The position numbers and the translations under genes were made by a program. Of a DNA stretch of 64,000 nt, positions 50,763-60,751 are shown piece by piece. The notes beneath the pieces were generated by a model that did not search any database, had not been told where the DNA came from, and saw only the letters and a list, made by a program, of their open reading frames with translations. Position 1 is the first letter of the stretch. The number at the start of each line of letters is the position of its first letter. Source of the DNA: Saccharomonospora xinjiangensis XJ-54 (GTDB taxonomy: Bacteria; Actinomycetota; Actinomycetes; Mycobacteriales; Pseudonocardiaceae); assembly GCF_000258175.1 (NCBI RefSeq), contig NZ_JH636049.1:2333482-2397481 (forward strand), in the 5' to 3' direction.

Positions 50763-51448
50763 TGGCTCAGCTCGTGAGGGTGGCGAGGATTCAGCTCGTC
50801 AACGTGTTCTCCGTGCTCGTTCTCCCCATGCTGATCGTGGCTCTCGTCCTGGTCGGCAACATCGTGCTCTCCGGTGCGTTCGCCTCAGGAGGGTTCGCGA
50901 CCGGTGGCCTGTTCGCTCTTTACGCCACGATGCTCGTCGCCCATCTACAGACCATGACGCAGATGTTCCCGTTCGCCCTCGGTCTCTCGGTGACGCGGAA
51001 GGAGTTCTTCGGCGCCACGACGATGGTGGTGTCCGGCCAGGCCGCGATCTACGGAGTGCTGCTCACAATGGGCAAGCTCGTCGAGGAGGCCACCGGAGGG
51101 TGGGGGGTCGAGCTGACCTTCCTCGCGTTGCCGTTCCTCTCCCACGACAACGTTTTTCTCCAGTTCCTCGCCTACACGGCGCCGCTCGTGGCGCTGTCGT
51201 TCCTCGGCGTGTGGATCGGCATCGTGTTCAAGCGCTGGGGCCAGTACGGAGTGTGGGCGCTCGGTGTCTCGCTCGGCGCGGTGGTCGTCGGCCTCGCCCT
51301 GATCGTGAACTGGCAGGACTGGTGGGACGAACTCGGCCGGTTCCTCAGCTCCCAGCCCGCCATCGCGTTGCAGGCCGGGTATCCCATGGTGATCACGCTG
51401 CTGCTCGCGGGTGTCTCCTACCTGACGATGCGCCGCGCCGTGCCCTGA
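50762..51448 (+). CDS. ABC transporter permease
   Basis: This 228-residue protein has about six membrane helices, including LPMLIVALVLVGNIVLSGAF, SVTRKEFFGATTMVVSGQAA and WALGVSLGAVVVGLALIV. ATG at 50762 overlaps the ATPase stop and follows AGGAGG (GTG at 50759 is adjacent). It forms the membrane half of the GntR-controlled exporter. Confidence 0.88.
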   Translation: MAQLVRVARIQLVNVFSVLVLPMLIVALVLVGNIVLSGAFASGGFATGGLFALYATMLVAHLQTMTQMFPFALGLSVTRKEFFGATTMVVSGQAAIYGVLLTMGKLVEEATGGWGVELTFLALPFLSHDNVFLQFLAYTAPLVALSFLGVWIGIVFKRWGQYGVWALGVSLGAVVVGLALIVNWQDWWDELGRFLSSQPAIALQAGYPMVITLLLAGVSYLTMRRAVP

Positions 51449-51465
51449 GGGCCGAGCGCAGGGGG

Positions 51466-52779
51466 TCAGCGCAGGCGGGCCGCGGCTTCGGCCACGTCCG
51501 CCTGCGCCGCGGCGCGATCGACGCGCGTGGACTCGCCGCCCTCGATCACGTGCTCGCCTGCGACCCACACGTCGGTCACTCGCCGCGATCCCGCCGCCCA
51601 CACGAGGTTGGCGAGCAACTGGTTGCCGGGCACGTCCAGCCCGGTGGCGAACGCGGGGTCGTCGATGTCGATGTGGACGAGGTCGGCCCACCGGCCTTCC
51701 TCAAGCGCACCGATGTCGTCCCTGCCGAGAGCGTCCGCGCCGCCACGTGTCGCCATCAGCAGCGCCTCGGCGGCGCTCACGGCCGTGGCGTCCGCTGTGG
51801 ACAGCCGAGCGAGCATGGCGGCGAGCTGGATCTCCTCCCAGAGGTCGAGGTCGTCGTTGCTGGCGGGGCCGTCGGTGCCGAGCCCGACGGTCACCGAAGC
51901 GGCCCGCAGATCGGCGAGACGCGCGATACCGGAGGCGAGTTTCGCGTTCGATCCGGGGCAGTGCGCCACCCCGGCGCCGTGGGCGGCCAGCAGCGCGATG
52001 TCGGTGTCCGAGAGGTGGACGGCGTGCGCGGCCAGCAACCGGCCTTCGAGCAGCCCCACCTTCTTCAGCAGCGCGGGAACCGAACCGTGTTCGGCGCGCT
52101 GTGCGGCGTCCTCGTCAGCGGCCTCGGCGACGTGGATCTGCACGAGCGCGTCCCGGGAGGCAGCCGAGGCGGCGATGGCCTCCAGCCCCTCGACGGGCAG
52201 CATGTAGGCCGAGTGCGGGGCGTAGGTCAGTTCGATACGGTCGCCGTCGCCGAACCGAAGGCCGTCGGCGTCGATCCAGCGTTCGGTGTCGGCGAGCATG
52301 GTGCGCCAGTGCATGCCGGGAAGGTCGATGATCGGCGCCCCGAGGACGGCGCGCCCACCGGTGGCCAGCACGGCGGCAGCCATCTGCTCGGCGTGGAAGT
52401 ACATTTCGGCGCTGGTGGTGACTCCCCGGCTCAGCATCTCCAGCGATCCGAGTGTCATGCCGGCCAGCACATCGCCCGGACGCAACTTCGCCTCGGCAGG
52501 CCAGATTACCTCGCGAAGCCAGCGCAGCAGCGGAAGATCGCCGCCCATGCCCCGGAACAGGACCATGGGGCTGTGTGCGTGGGCGTTGACGAGGCCGGGA
52601 AGGAGGATGCCGGGCAGGCGGCGGCTTTCGGTGGGCGCCTGCTCACCGGTCGGGGCGCTGTCGGCGGGGCCGCAGAAAGAGATCCTGCCGTGGTCATCGA
52701 CATCGACGACTCCGTCCCGCACCACGGAACAGGCTGGGTCAGCAGGCAGCACGACGGCGGCATGGAGACGGAAGGCCAT
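51466..52779 (-). CDS. amidohydrolase, MTA/SAH deaminase-like
   Basis: This 437-residue TIM-barrel metal hydrolase has NAHAHSPMVLFRG (metal His pair), LVQIHVAEAADED, AHAVHLSDTDIALLAAHG and LGTDGPASNDDLDLWEE motifs, as in the S-adenosylhomocysteine/5'-methylthioadenosine and related deaminase group. A small beta domain surrounds the barrel. The exact substrate is uncertain; other amidohydrolases of the TRZ/ATZ group share these motifs. TACGAT 7 bases before the ATG and no ribosome site suggest a leaderless transcript. Confidence 0.88.
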   Translation of the reverse strand: MAFRLHAAVVLPADPACSVVRDGVVDVDDHGRISFCGPADSAPTGEQAPTESRRLPGILLPGLVNAHAHSPMVLFRGMGGDLPLLRWLREVIWPAEAKLRPGDVLAGMTLGSLEMLSRGVTTSAEMYFHAEQMAAAVLATGGRAVLGAPIIDLPGMHWRTMLADTERWIDADGLRFGDGDRIELTYAPHSAYMLPVEGLEAIAASAASRDALVQIHVAEAADEDAAQRAEHGSVPALLKKVGLLEGRLLAAHAVHLSDTDIALLAAHGAGVAHCPGSNAKLASGIARLADLRAASVTVGLGTDGPASNDDLDLWEEIQLAAMLARLSTADATAVSAAEALLMATRGGADALGRDDIGALEEGRWADLVHIDIDDPAFATGLDVPGNQLLANLVWAAGSRRVTDVWVAGEHVIEGGESTRVDRAAAQADVAEAAARLR

Positions 52780-52961
52780 GCGGTCGATCGTAGGGGCGTG
52801 AAGGCCTGCCGGTCACGAAGTTCCCGGCGTCACTGCGCGGCAATGAACCCATCGACTTGTTCAAGGCCGACACCGCGCTCACCAAAGCGCCACCCGGGGC
52901 TATCGCAGCAGCACCGGTCGCCACTTCCATGGCGTCGGCCTCGGTTGCGTATGTTTCCGGC

Positions 52962-53615
52962 CTACTGCCCTTCCATGAGTCCGTTCCGCCAAGCCCACGC
53001 GGCGATTCCCACCCTGTTGCGCACGCCGAGTTTGGCCTGAACGGACGCGAGGTGCGTCTTCACCGTGGACAGCGAGAGGAACAGTTCGGCGCCGATCTCC
53101 CCGTTGGTCAGTCCGCGCGCGGCGGCCCTCGCGACGTCGAGTTCTCGCGGCGTCAGGTCGGCGGGCGGTGTGCTGCGGCTCTCCGGCCTGCTCGTTCCGA
53201 AGTGTTTCAACAACCGCACGGTGACCTGTGGCGACACGAGCGCGTCGCCGCGCGCCGCTGCCCGCACGGCTTCGATGAGCAGTGCGGGACCGGCATCTTT
53301 GAGCAGGAAGCCGGACGCTCCTCCGCCCAGGGCGGCGTGGACGTACTCGTCGAGGTCGAACGTGGTGACGACCACGACCTTGAGCGGGTCGGCGACGTCC
53401 GGTCCTGCCAGCCGGCGCGTTACTTCGAGGCCGTCGAGCCCAGGCATGCGGATGTCGAGCAGGCACACGTCGGGACGAAGTTCGCGGGCCATCCGCACAG
53501 CGTCCACCCCGTTGTTGACGTCGGCGACGACCTCGATGTCCTCCTGCGCACCGAGAATCATGCGGAATCCCACGCGCACCATGTCCTGGTCGTCGGCGAT
53601 GAGTACCCGGATCAC
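52962..53615 (-). CDS. NarL/LuxR-type response regulator
   Basis: This 217-residue regulator has a receiver (VLIADDQDMVRVGFRMIL, phospho-Asp in VCLLDIRMPGLDG near 54) and a C-terminal LuxR domain (LTPRELDVARAAARGLTNGE, STVKTHLASVQ). GTG at 53615 overlaps the kinase stop by 4 bases. It should control the divergent ABC/FtsX exporter. The 182 bases between it and the amidohydrolase hold no gene. Confidence 0.93.
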   Translation of the reverse strand: MIRVLIADDQDMVRVGFRMILGAQEDIEVVADVNNGVDAVRMARELRPDVCLLDIRMPGLDGLEVTRRLAGPDVADPLKVVVVTTFDLDEYVHAALGGGASGFLLKDAGPALLIEAVRAAARGDALVSPQVTVRLLKHFGTSRPESRSTPPADLTPRELDVARAAARGLTNGEIGAELFLSLSTVKTHLASVQAKLGVRNRVGIAAWAWRNGLMEGQ

Positions 53616-55459
53616 TCGGCGTCCTTCCTGCCTGCCTCGCCGAGCGAGGGTGTGTGCTGACCGGGTGAGGCCAGGGGAATCGCGACTTCGACGAGCCAAC
53701 CGCCGTCCGGCGACGGTCCCGCGCGGAGCTGCCCCCGCAGGAGATCGACTCGTTCTCGCATACCGACCAGACCATATCCGGAGTCCTCGGACGGTCGTTC
53801 GGCCCGGTGCCGTCGGCCCGCACCGCCGTCGCCGTTGTCGGCGACCCGGATGTGCAGTTCGGCGCCGACGGCGCGCACGGACACATCGGCCCTCGTCGCG
53901 CCCTCGGCGTGTTTGCCGATGTTGGTGAGCGACTCCTGCACGATTCGCAGCGCAGACCGCGCCACCTCGGCAGGCAGGTCTTCCGGCACGTCGAGATCGA
54001 GCCGAGTTGGCACGCCGTGGTTGCCTGTTTCCACGAGCCGTCGCAGGTCGGCGGCGAGGTCGGTGGTGGCCTGCTCGCTGAACTCGCTGGTCCCGGACGG
54101 GGCGTCGCCCCGCATGCTCCGCACCAGCCTGCGCATGGCGGTCATCGCGTCGGTGCCAGCCCGCTCGATCTGTTCGAGCGCGTCCACGACCACGACGGGG
54201 TTCTGCTCGGCGAGCATCCTCGCCGCCTGCGCCTGCACCACGATGCCCGTCACATGGTGGGCCACGACGTCGTGCAATTCGCGCGCCAACGCCATCCGCT
54301 CCGTGGTCTGTGCATCGCTCACGGCGGACGCGACCACCTGGGCGCGTTCGGAATCGCGGGCGCGGAGGAACATCCCGACAGCCACCGAGATCCCGAGCAC
54401 CAGTAGAGCCGCGACGAACAACGTCCGCACGGCTGGGAAGTTCATGAACGGCCTGTTCGCGATCGTCACGAGCGCGACGGCCGACGACTGGAGCGCGATC
54501 AGCCACGCCGCACGCTTCGGCGTTTCGTGCCGGACGACCAACACGACCACGACCATGCCGCTGACGATCTGGCTGACCGGCATGCCGTAGAGGTCGGCGT
54601 ACGTGTAACCGGCGCCGGTGATCCATCTGACCGCACCGGCCATGACGACGAGAACGCTGTAGTACACCGCGGACCACGCCGGGATGCGCGACGCCAGGAC
54701 GGCGACGACGGCCGTGCCGAACGAGCACAGCAGCACGAAGACGCCGAACCCGCGGGCCGCCGCCGCGTAGAACGTCTCGAGGAAGAGGATGACCGCGAGC
54801 ACGCTGACCAGCGGCCACTGTCGTTTCAACACCACCGCGAAAGCGCTGTCCTGCCTCCGCCCGAGTCCAGGCCCGCGCTGGACGGCGGCTGCTACAACGG
54901 CCAGCAGGAGCAGCACCCCGCCCGCGAAGATCGTCGCGGCGAGCGAGCCGCCGTACACCCACATCTCGGCTCGCACCACCGTGGCGGTGACTGTCGCCAG
55001 CGCGAGCAGCGTGGTGACGGCCGTCGCCACGAGCGGCGAAAGCCTCAGTACCGCGAAGTAGACCAGCTCCACACCCGCGACCGTCTCGGCGAACGTGATG
55101 CCTTCTAGGACCGCCGAGTACGAGAAGGTGTCACTCGCCATGATCAGGAAGCTGGACAGCACCAGCACGGCGGAGCCGACCAGCCCTGCGGGCAACGGCA
55201 TGCGGCGGCCCCACAACGCACACGCCGAAAGGGCCACGATGCCGGGGAGCAGCCACAGGTCCTCACCGCGAGGGCCCGTCGAGTCGAGGGCGGCCGAGGC
55301 GATGATGACGAGGTCGCACGCCAGGGCCGCGAGCAGCACGATCCCGGAGAATCCGAGCCGGTTCGACACGGTGGCTGCGAGGTCGCGGGCTGATCGAGTG
55401 GGCACGCCTCGACGGTAGAGCAGCCGACGTGGTGCCCAGCGCAGCCATCTGGTCGGCAT
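53612..55459 (-). CDS. sensor histidine kinase (HisKA_3)
   Basis: About 615 residues from ATG at 55459 (GTG at 55405 is an alternative). Ten or more membrane helices fill the first ~370 residues. Then come HisKA_3 (RMALARELHDVVAHHVTGIV, phospho-His in ELHD) and a HATPase domain (QESLTNIGKHAEGA, VADNGDG, GLVGMRERV). It lies divergent from the ABC ATPase with an 89-base gap. Many helices and no large sensor loop fit sensing in the membrane. Confidence 0.9.
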   Translation of the reverse strand: MPTRWLRWAPRRLLYRRGVPTRSARDLAATVSNRLGFSGIVLLAALACDLVIIASAALDSTGPRGEDLWLLPGIVALSACALWGRRMPLPAGLVGSAVLVLSSFLIMASDTFSYSAVLEGITFAETVAGVELVYFAVLRLSPLVATAVTTLLALATVTATVVRAEMWVYGGSLAATIFAGGVLLLLAVVAAAVQRGPGLGRRQDSAFAVVLKRQWPLVSVLAVILFLETFYAAAARGFGVFVLLCSFGTAVVAVLASRIPAWSAVYYSVLVVMAGAVRWITGAGYTYADLYGMPVSQIVSGMVVVVLVVRHETPKRAAWLIALQSSAVALVTIANRPFMNFPAVRTLFVAALLVLGISVAVGMFLRARDSERAQVVASAVSDAQTTERMALARELHDVVAHHVTGIVVQAQAARMLAEQNPVVVVDALEQIERAGTDAMTAMRRLVRSMRGDAPSGTSEFSEQATTDLAADLRRLVETGNHGVPTRLDLDVPEDLPAEVARSALRIVQESLTNIGKHAEGATRADVSVRAVGAELHIRVADNGDGGAGRRHRAERPSEDSGYGLVGMRERVDLLRGQLRAGPSPDGGWLVEVAIPLASPGQHTPSLGEAGRKDAE

Positions 55460-55548
55460 TACCTCGGTCGATCGGCCGATGGGCTCCGGGGAGGTCCCGC
55501 CCATCCGTCCGATGTGGAAGAGGGGTCTGTCACGGGAGCCTTCCGGTC

Positions 55549-56262
55549 ATGCGTTCGCACACACAGACCCAGCTTCCGGGGTCCTCGGCCGTGCACGGCA
55601 CTCCACCCGTGCTTGTGGGAAGGGGACTGATCAAGACCTATGACACCCAGCGGGCGCTCGACGGGGTGAACATCGAGATCGGGGCGGGTGACGCCGTGGC
55701 GATCGTCGGGCCGTCGGGCTCAGGCAAGAGCACGCTGCTGCATGTTCTCGCGGGAATCCTTCCCTCGGACGCGGGTGAGGTGCTCCTCGCCGGTCGCCGC
55801 ATCGATCAGCTCGGCGAAGGTCCGCGCAGCGAGTTGCGTCGCACGCAGTTCGGGTTCGTCTTCCAGTCGGGCATGCTCGTGGCCGAGCTGACCGCGCAGG
55901 AGAACGCCGCGTTGCCGCTGTTGCTCGGCGGGGCGTCCCGGTCGTCGGCCATGGCGGCGGCGCTGGAATGGCTCGACAAGCTCGGGCTCGCTGGCAAGGA
56001 GAAGCGGTTGCCGGGGCAGCTGTCCGGCGGCGAGGCGCAGCGGGTGGCGATCGCGAGGGCGCTCGCGCACCGGCCGAGTGTGATCTTCGCGGATGAGCCG
56101 ACGGGAGCGCTCGACACCCGCACCGGCGCCGAAACCATGCGCGCACTGCTCGACGCGGCTGCCGAGACCAACGCGGCCGTTGTGGTGGTCACTCACGACA
56201 CGGACATCGCGGAGTCGATGCCGAGGACCGTGTCCATGCGGGACGGCAGGGTGCAGCTGTGA
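55549..56262 (+). CDS. ABC transporter ATP-binding protein, MacB/LolD type
   Basis: This 237-residue ATPase has Walker [19 protein letters not shown]-loop [13 protein letters not shown], signature [17 protein letters not shown], Walker [13 protein letters not shown] and switch His in [12 protein letters not shown] at 55549 follows GGGAG. It overlaps the FtsX-like permease by 4 bases, forming a mechanotransmission-type exporter probably controlled by the divergent two-component system. Confidence 0.93.
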   Translation: MRSHTQTQLPGSSAVHGTPPVLVGRGLIKTYDTQRALDGVNIEIGAGDAVAIVGPSGSGKSTLLHVLAGILPSDAGEVLLAGRRIDQLGEGPRSELRRTQFGFVFQSGMLVAELTAQENAALPLLLGGASRSSAMAAALEWLDKLGLAGKEKRLPGQLSGGEAQRVAIARALAHRPSVIFADEPTGALDTRTGAETMRALLDAAAETNAAVVVVTHDTDIAESMPRTVSMRDGRVQL

Positions 56263-58493
56263 CCGCGTTCCGCATCGCGTTACGAGTGTTGCGCGTCGAT
56301 CGGCGCACGAGGACCTCGGCGATCTTGACCGGAGTTGGGGTCGCGGTCGCCACCGCGTTGATGCTGATCCTCGTCTCGCTTCCGGGAGCCGCACAGGCGC
56401 GCGTTGACCGGGCGGCCTGGCAGGAGCTGTACATCGGTGGCGTGGGGGTCACCGAAGACACGCCGATGCTGCTGGCCGCGAGCGAGGACTTCTACGAGGG
56501 CCACAAGATCACCCGGGTTGACGTCGCGGCGACCGGTGATCCTTCGGCCATCGACCTGCCTGCCGGAATCGAGCGGTTCCCCGCGCCGGGCGAGGTGCTG
56601 ATGTCGCCCGCGCTGCGCGAACTCAGTGGTGAGGTGCCGGGCTCGGCACTCGGTGAGCGTTATCCGGGCGAAGTCGTCGGTGTGCTCGGCCCAGAGGCAC
56701 TCACCCATCCCGGCCAGCTCGTCGTGTTGGTGGGGCACACGGAGGACGAGCTGGCGCAGTTCGCGATGCCGGTCGGCGGTTTCGCGCCAGCGGGAATGGT
56801 GAACGATGTGACGCTGGACCTGCTTGCGGGCGTGGGCGTGGTCGTGCTGCTCGTTCCGAGTCTCGTGCTGGTGGCATCGGCGGCCCGGCTCACGGCGTCG
56901 CGCCGCGAACGCAGGCTCGCCGCGTTGCGACTGGCCGGTGCGACCCCCGGCCAGGTGGTGGGGATGGCCGCAGCTGAGAACGCCATCGCCGCCGTCGGCG
57001 GTGCGCTGCTGGGGTTGGCCGTGAGCCCGCTCGCTCGCTGGGCCGTGTCCCATGTGTCGTGGGACGGCGGAACGTGGCAGGCGAGCGACTTCGTCACCTC
57101 GCCCGCGCTGACCGCCTCCGTGGTCATCTCCATTCCTCTGCTGGTGCTCGCGGCAGCGGTGTTCGGCTTGTGGCGCGTCGTCAGGACTCCGCTCGGCGCC
57201 GCGAACGCCCAGCGTCCCAAGCGGCCACATTGGGCGCGGCTGCTGTCGGTGCCCGTCGCCGCTGCCGCGTTCTTCGCCGTAGTCGCCAACCCCGCGGTGG
57301 CGGGAGGTCCGCTGGTTCTCTTCGGCGCGATGGGCCTGCTCATCGGGTCGTCGATGCTCGTCGGGCCGTGGGTGACGGCCGCGATCGGTTCGGTGTTCTC
57401 CCGCATGTGGCGCAGGCCGTCGGTGTTGCTCGCTGGTCGCAGGCTTCGGCACGACCCGAAGGGCGCCTACCGCTCGTCCGCAGGCGTGGTGCTGGCCGTC
57501 TTCACCGGCTCGATGGCGTTGACGCTGCTGCCGTCACTCGAAACTCTCGCGGGTTCGTCGTCGCCGTTTCGCGACTCGGTGCTGTACGCCAATGCGGGTA
57601 CCGAGGCCGAGGCGGTTGCCGAACGCACCGACGCGGCGCTGGCCAGGTACGGCGTCGGGGAGGCCGCGGAGCAGGTGAAGATGGTGGAACTCGTCGTCGA
57701 TGGCGCCCCTGAACCGGCCATGGTCGTTGAATGTGACGCCGCCGCACGGCTGCTGCGGACCGACATGGCAGGCGCCTGCGAGAAGGAACCCGGTGTCTAT
57801 GCGACAGGCCCCATTCGGCTCGGGGACGACGCGGGTGTGGCGATGAGCCCAGGCGAGCAAGCCACTCCGCTCCCGAAGGGAACGCCGGTGCACCGGATCC
57901 GAGGAGAAAGCGACGGCGTTGACATGCTGTTGCTGATCGATCCCGCAGCCCTTCCAGCGAACGCCCCACCATCAGCCGCTGCCGTTGTCGCGGTGTCCTC
58001 GACCCCGGAGACCAACGAGGTCGTTCGGACCGCACTCGGCAGAGCCGCGAACGGTCAGCACATTCACAGCGTCACCGCAAGGCTCGCCAATCAACAGGCT
58101 CAGCTTGACGACCTGCGCAGGGTCACCGTGATCGGGCTTGCCATCGCGGCGTTGCTGAGCGGGTGCAGTGCGGCGATCACGACGGCGGGCTCTGTGATGG
58201 ACCGCCGCCGCACCTTCGGCGCCCTCATGGCCGCAGGCACCCCGGCGCGGGTGCTCAGCAGGGCATTGCGCACGGAGGCGGCGATGCCCGCGCTGGTGGC
58301 CACGATCGGTGCCGGTGCGCTCGGGGTGGCGGTGGGAATCAGCCTGTTCGGCCTCATCTCCGTCACACCGCCCATGGTCACTCCGTGGGTGTCGGCGCCC
58401 GTCGTGCTCGGTGTCGTCGCCGCGTTGATCGCCGCGTCGGTGTGCGCACCGACGTTGAAGCGCGTGAGCAGCGAACCTCTTTCCGACGACTGA
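56259..58493 (+). CDS. FtsX-like ABC permease
   Basis: This 744-residue permease has two FtsX membrane modules: one helix near the start (GVAVATALMLILVSLPGAAQ), a large periplasmic domain, then helix groups at about 185-380 and 620-740 containing LRLAGATPGQVVGMAAAENA and MDRRRTFGALMAAGTPARVL. It pairs with the upstream ATPase. A hairpin follows at 58499. Confidence 0.9.
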   Translation: MTAFRIALRVLRVDRRTRTSAILTGVGVAVATALMLILVSLPGAAQARVDRAAWQELYIGGVGVTEDTPMLLAASEDFYEGHKITRVDVAATGDPSAIDLPAGIERFPAPGEVLMSPALRELSGEVPGSALGERYPGEVVGVLGPEALTHPGQLVVLVGHTEDELAQFAMPVGGFAPAGMVNDVTLDLLAGVGVVVLLVPSLVLVASAARLTASRRERRLAALRLAGATPGQVVGMAAAENAIAAVGGALLGLAVSPLARWAVSHVSWDGGTWQASDFVTSPALTASVVISIPLLVLAAAVFGLWRVVRTPLGAANAQRPKRPHWARLLSVPVAAAAFFAVVANPAVAGGPLVLFGAMGLLIGSSMLVGPWVTAAIGSVFSRMWRRPSVLLAGRRLRHDPKGAYRSSAGVVLAVFTGSMALTLLPSLETLAGSSSPFRDSVLYANAGTEAEAVAERTDAALARYGVGEAAEQVKMVELVVDGAPEPAMVVECDAAARLLRTDMAGACEKEPGVYATGPIRLGDDAGVAMSPGEQATPLPKGTPVHRIRGESDGVDMLLLIDPAALPANAPPSAAAVVAVSSTPETNEVVRTALGRAANGQHIHSVTARLANQQAQLDDLRRVTVIGLAIAALLSGCSAAITTAGSVMDRRRTFGALMAAGTPARVLSRALRTEAAMPALVATIGAGALGVAVGISLFGLISVTPPMVTPWVSAPVVLGVVAALIAASVCAPTLKRVSSEPLSDD

Positions 58494-58498
58494 CGCAC

Positions 58499-58530
58499 AC
58501 GCCGTGGAGGCCGCCTGGCCTTCACGGCGT
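58499..58530. terminator. bidirectional terminator between FtsX permease and trmB
   Basis: Arms 58499-58512 and 58517-58530 pair with one wobble around a 4-base loop, within the convergent 3' ends. Confidence 0.7.
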
Positions 58531-59238
58531 CGTCGGTAGCTTCTCGAAGATCAGGTCCCGGCTTTCCCTGCCCTCTTCACGGGCCCGCTGCTCGAACTTC
58601 GTGACAGGGCGGAAGCCGGGCCGGGGCGCCCACCCGTCGCAGGTGTTGCGCAGCGTCGGTTCGGCAGAACACACCTCGAGCATCTGCTCGGCGTAGTCCT
58701 CCCAGTCGGTGGCGAGGTGCAGGGTCGCCCCCGGTGCCATCCGGGACGCCACGAGCTTCACGAAAGGCGGCTGGACGAGCCTGCGCTTGTGGTGGCGTTT
58801 CTTCGGCCACGGGTCGGGGAAGAAGATCCGCACTGCCGAGAGCGACTCGGCTGCCACGTGCTCGGTGAGCAGTACGACGGCGTCACCGTGGAGCAGCCGC
58901 AGGTTCTCGACCCCGAGCTGCTCCGCCCTGAGCATCAACTGACCGAGCCCCGCCTCGTACACCTCGACGGCGACGTAGTTGGTCTCGGGAGCCGCGGCGG
59001 CAAGCTGCGAGGTCGCCTCTCCCATGCCCGAGCCGATCTCCAGCACGACGGGCGCTTCCCTGCCGAACCATCCGGCGAAGTCGATCGGGCCGTCCGGCAG
59101 GTCCCGCACCACCCGGCCCCACGACGGCCACAGCCGCTCCCAGGCGCGCTGTTGGCCCGCCGTCATCCTCCCGCCGCGTTTGACGTAGCTGACGACACTG
59201 CGCAGTCTCGGCTGGTGCTCGCTTCCCACCAGCCGCAC
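58522..59238 (-). CDS. trmB: tRNA (guanine-N7-)-methyltransferase
   Basis: This 238-residue SAM-dependent enzyme methylates G46 of tRNA. It has VVLEIGSGMGEATSQLA (SAM loop, about residues 67-83), the RIFFPDPWPKKRHHKRRLVQ motif (FPDPWPKxRH typical of TrmB) and LATDWEDYAEQML. GTG at 59238 was taken as start. It is followed convergently by the FtsX permease. Confidence 0.96.
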   Translation of the reverse strand: MRLVGSEHQPRLRSVVSYVKRGGRMTAGQQRAWERLWPSWGRVVRDLPDGPIDFAGWFGREAPVVLEIGSGMGEATSQLAAAAPETNYVAVEVYEAGLGQLMLRAEQLGVENLRLLHGDAVVLLTEHVAAESLSAVRIFFPDPWPKKRHHKRRLVQPPFVKLVASRMAPGATLHLATDWEDYAEQMLEVCSAEPTLRNTCDGWAPRPGFRPVTKFEQRAREEGRESRDLIFEKLPTTP

Positions 59239-59259
59239 GATAGCCGTGCGACGTGGGTC

Positions 59260-59787
59260 TCAGCGCAGCGCCTCGAACTCGGGTGCCAGCTCCCGCAGCC
59301 TGGTGATGCCGGCCACCGCGACCGGTTCCGGTGGCAGACCGCTGTGTGCGGGGAGGACGTCGATCCAGCCCTCGTGCCGATCGCTCGGAAAAACGGTGGT
59401 GGGAAAGCTGTGCGGTGAAACCGTGCTTTCGGAGGGAAGGAATTCCCAGTAGCCGGATTCACCGTCGAGCGCCCAGGGCACGTAATCCCATCCGGTTCGT
59501 TTCGACAAGAATGCGTGAATGCGATCCTCGATCCGGAAACCGTCGGCTCGGCAGCGCAACCGCCCCGATGCGACGGCCCTCAGCCACCACGGCGAGGGAA
59601 CCGGGTTCGAACGAAGGCGGGTCGCCCGGTAGAGGGCCAATACCTCGTGTTCCGGCGCACGGTGTATCCACGCATGACGCGACTCGGAGGGCGAGGAAGC
59701 CGCCGTGAGATGAAAGCCTTGTTCGACGGCTTCCGCCCATTCGAGTTCGACCATCGGCTCAAGATGAGGAAAATGTGTGGCCGCCAC
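59260..59787 (-). CDS. hypothetical protein, unrecognised
   Basis: About 175 residues from GTG at 59787, which follows GGAGGT by 4 bases; a longer start at 59856 is possible but has no ribosome site. The protein is soluble, rich in Trp and Pro, with WLRAVASGRLRCRADGFRI and GWDYVPWALDGESGYWEFLP. I do not recognise a family. TAAAAT at 59880-59885 is a -10 candidate. It lies 21 bases upstream of trmB and may be cotranscribed with it. Confidence 0.6.
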   Translation of the reverse strand: MAATHFPHLEPMVELEWAEAVEQGFHLTAASSPSESRHAWIHRAPEHEVLALYRATRLRSNPVPSPWWLRAVASGRLRCRADGFRIEDRIHAFLSKRTGWDYVPWALDGESGYWEFLPSESTVSPHSFPTTVFPSDRHEGWIDVLPAHSGLPPEPVAVAGITRLRELAPEFEALR

Positions 59788-59913
59788 GGGTACCTCCGGG
59801 CTGTTGCTGACGCCGAGATACCCACTATCGCGTGTCGTCAGGCGGTCGAACCGCATCGAGTGGGCGCACTCACACTCATTTTACCAGCAATTAACCCGGT
59901 CGGGTGCGAAAAA

Positions 59914-59949
59914 GCTCGTGGGTGCGGCCCCCGCCCCGCACCCACGAGC
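59914..59949 (-). terminator. rho-independent terminator of the ABC exporter operon
   Basis: A perfect 14-base stem (59914-59927 / 59936-59949) with an 8-base loop is followed on the minus strand by TTTTTC, 13 bases beyond the permease stop. Confidence 0.9.
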
Positions 59950-59961
59950 AGTCGCCCGGGT

Positions 59962-60726
59962 TCAGGCGTCGCGCTTGGACGCGCTCACAATCGCCACCGA
60001 CAGCAGCAGCAGCGCGAACCCGGCGAAGTATGCCAATGCCCAGCCCGGCGACAGGGGCGACGTGGACAACGGCGGCCCCGCGACCGTCATCCCGCCACTC
60101 GACTCGCCTTCACCGGTCAGGAACTTGTACGCCACGTTGAACGGCAGCCACTTGTGGATGTCGTCGCCAACTCCGGGAATGAGCTGCACCATGCTCTCGG
60201 CGGCCAGCCCGTAGATCATCAGCAGTGAGATCGCGCCCGCGCTGTGGCGCACCAGCAACCCCACGGCCACGGCGATCATCGAGGAGAACGCGTAGACAAC
60301 GCCCACGCCTGCGACGTTGACGACATCGGCCGTGCTGTCAAGCGCGAGGTCGTGCTCCGGAGCGAGGAGCAGCGAAAGCCCCCACGACGAGAACGCGGTG
60401 ATCTCCCCGATGAGCAGGGCGAGGAGCGCGACCACCGTGGCCTTGGCCCCGAGCACCGCAGCTCGGTTGGGCACAGCCGCGAAGGTCGTGCGGATGGTGT
60501 TGAAGCGATATTCGGTGGTCACCGACAGCGCACCGAGAACCATGACGACGGCCAGACCCATCTGGTAGCCGTACTGGGTGGTGGCCACGGAGGCGGGGAA
60601 CTCGGTGGAGGCGTTGCCCACCACGAGTGCGGTGAAGGCGCCTGCCAGCACGATGCTGGCGATCGCACACCACCACGGCGAGCGGGTCGTGAGCAGTTTG
60701 ATGCGTTCGACGGCGAGCAGTGTCAT
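59962..60726 (-). CDS. ABC-2 type permease
   Basis: This 254-residue protein has about six membrane helices (IASIVLAGAFTALVVGNAS, GLAVVMVLGALSVTTEYRF, VVALLALLIGEITAFSSWGL, WALAYFAGFALLLLSVAIV) in the BcrB/ABC-2 style, with LSVTTEYRFNTIRTTFAAVP typical of this group. It follows its ATPase by 25 bases. Confidence 0.88.
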   Translation of the reverse strand: MTLLAVERIKLLTTRSPWWCAIASIVLAGAFTALVVGNASTEFPASVATTQYGYQMGLAVVMVLGALSVTTEYRFNTIRTTFAAVPNRAAVLGAKATVVALLALLIGEITAFSSWGLSLLLAPEHDLALDSTADVVNVAGVGVVYAFSSMIAVAVGLLVRHSAGAISLLMIYGLAAESMVQLIPGVGDDIHKWLPFNVAYKFLTGEGESSGGMTVAGPPLSTSPLSPGWALAYFAGFALLLLSVAIVSASKRDA

Positions 60727-60751
60727 CGTCCTTGCCTCGTCAATCGGCCGG

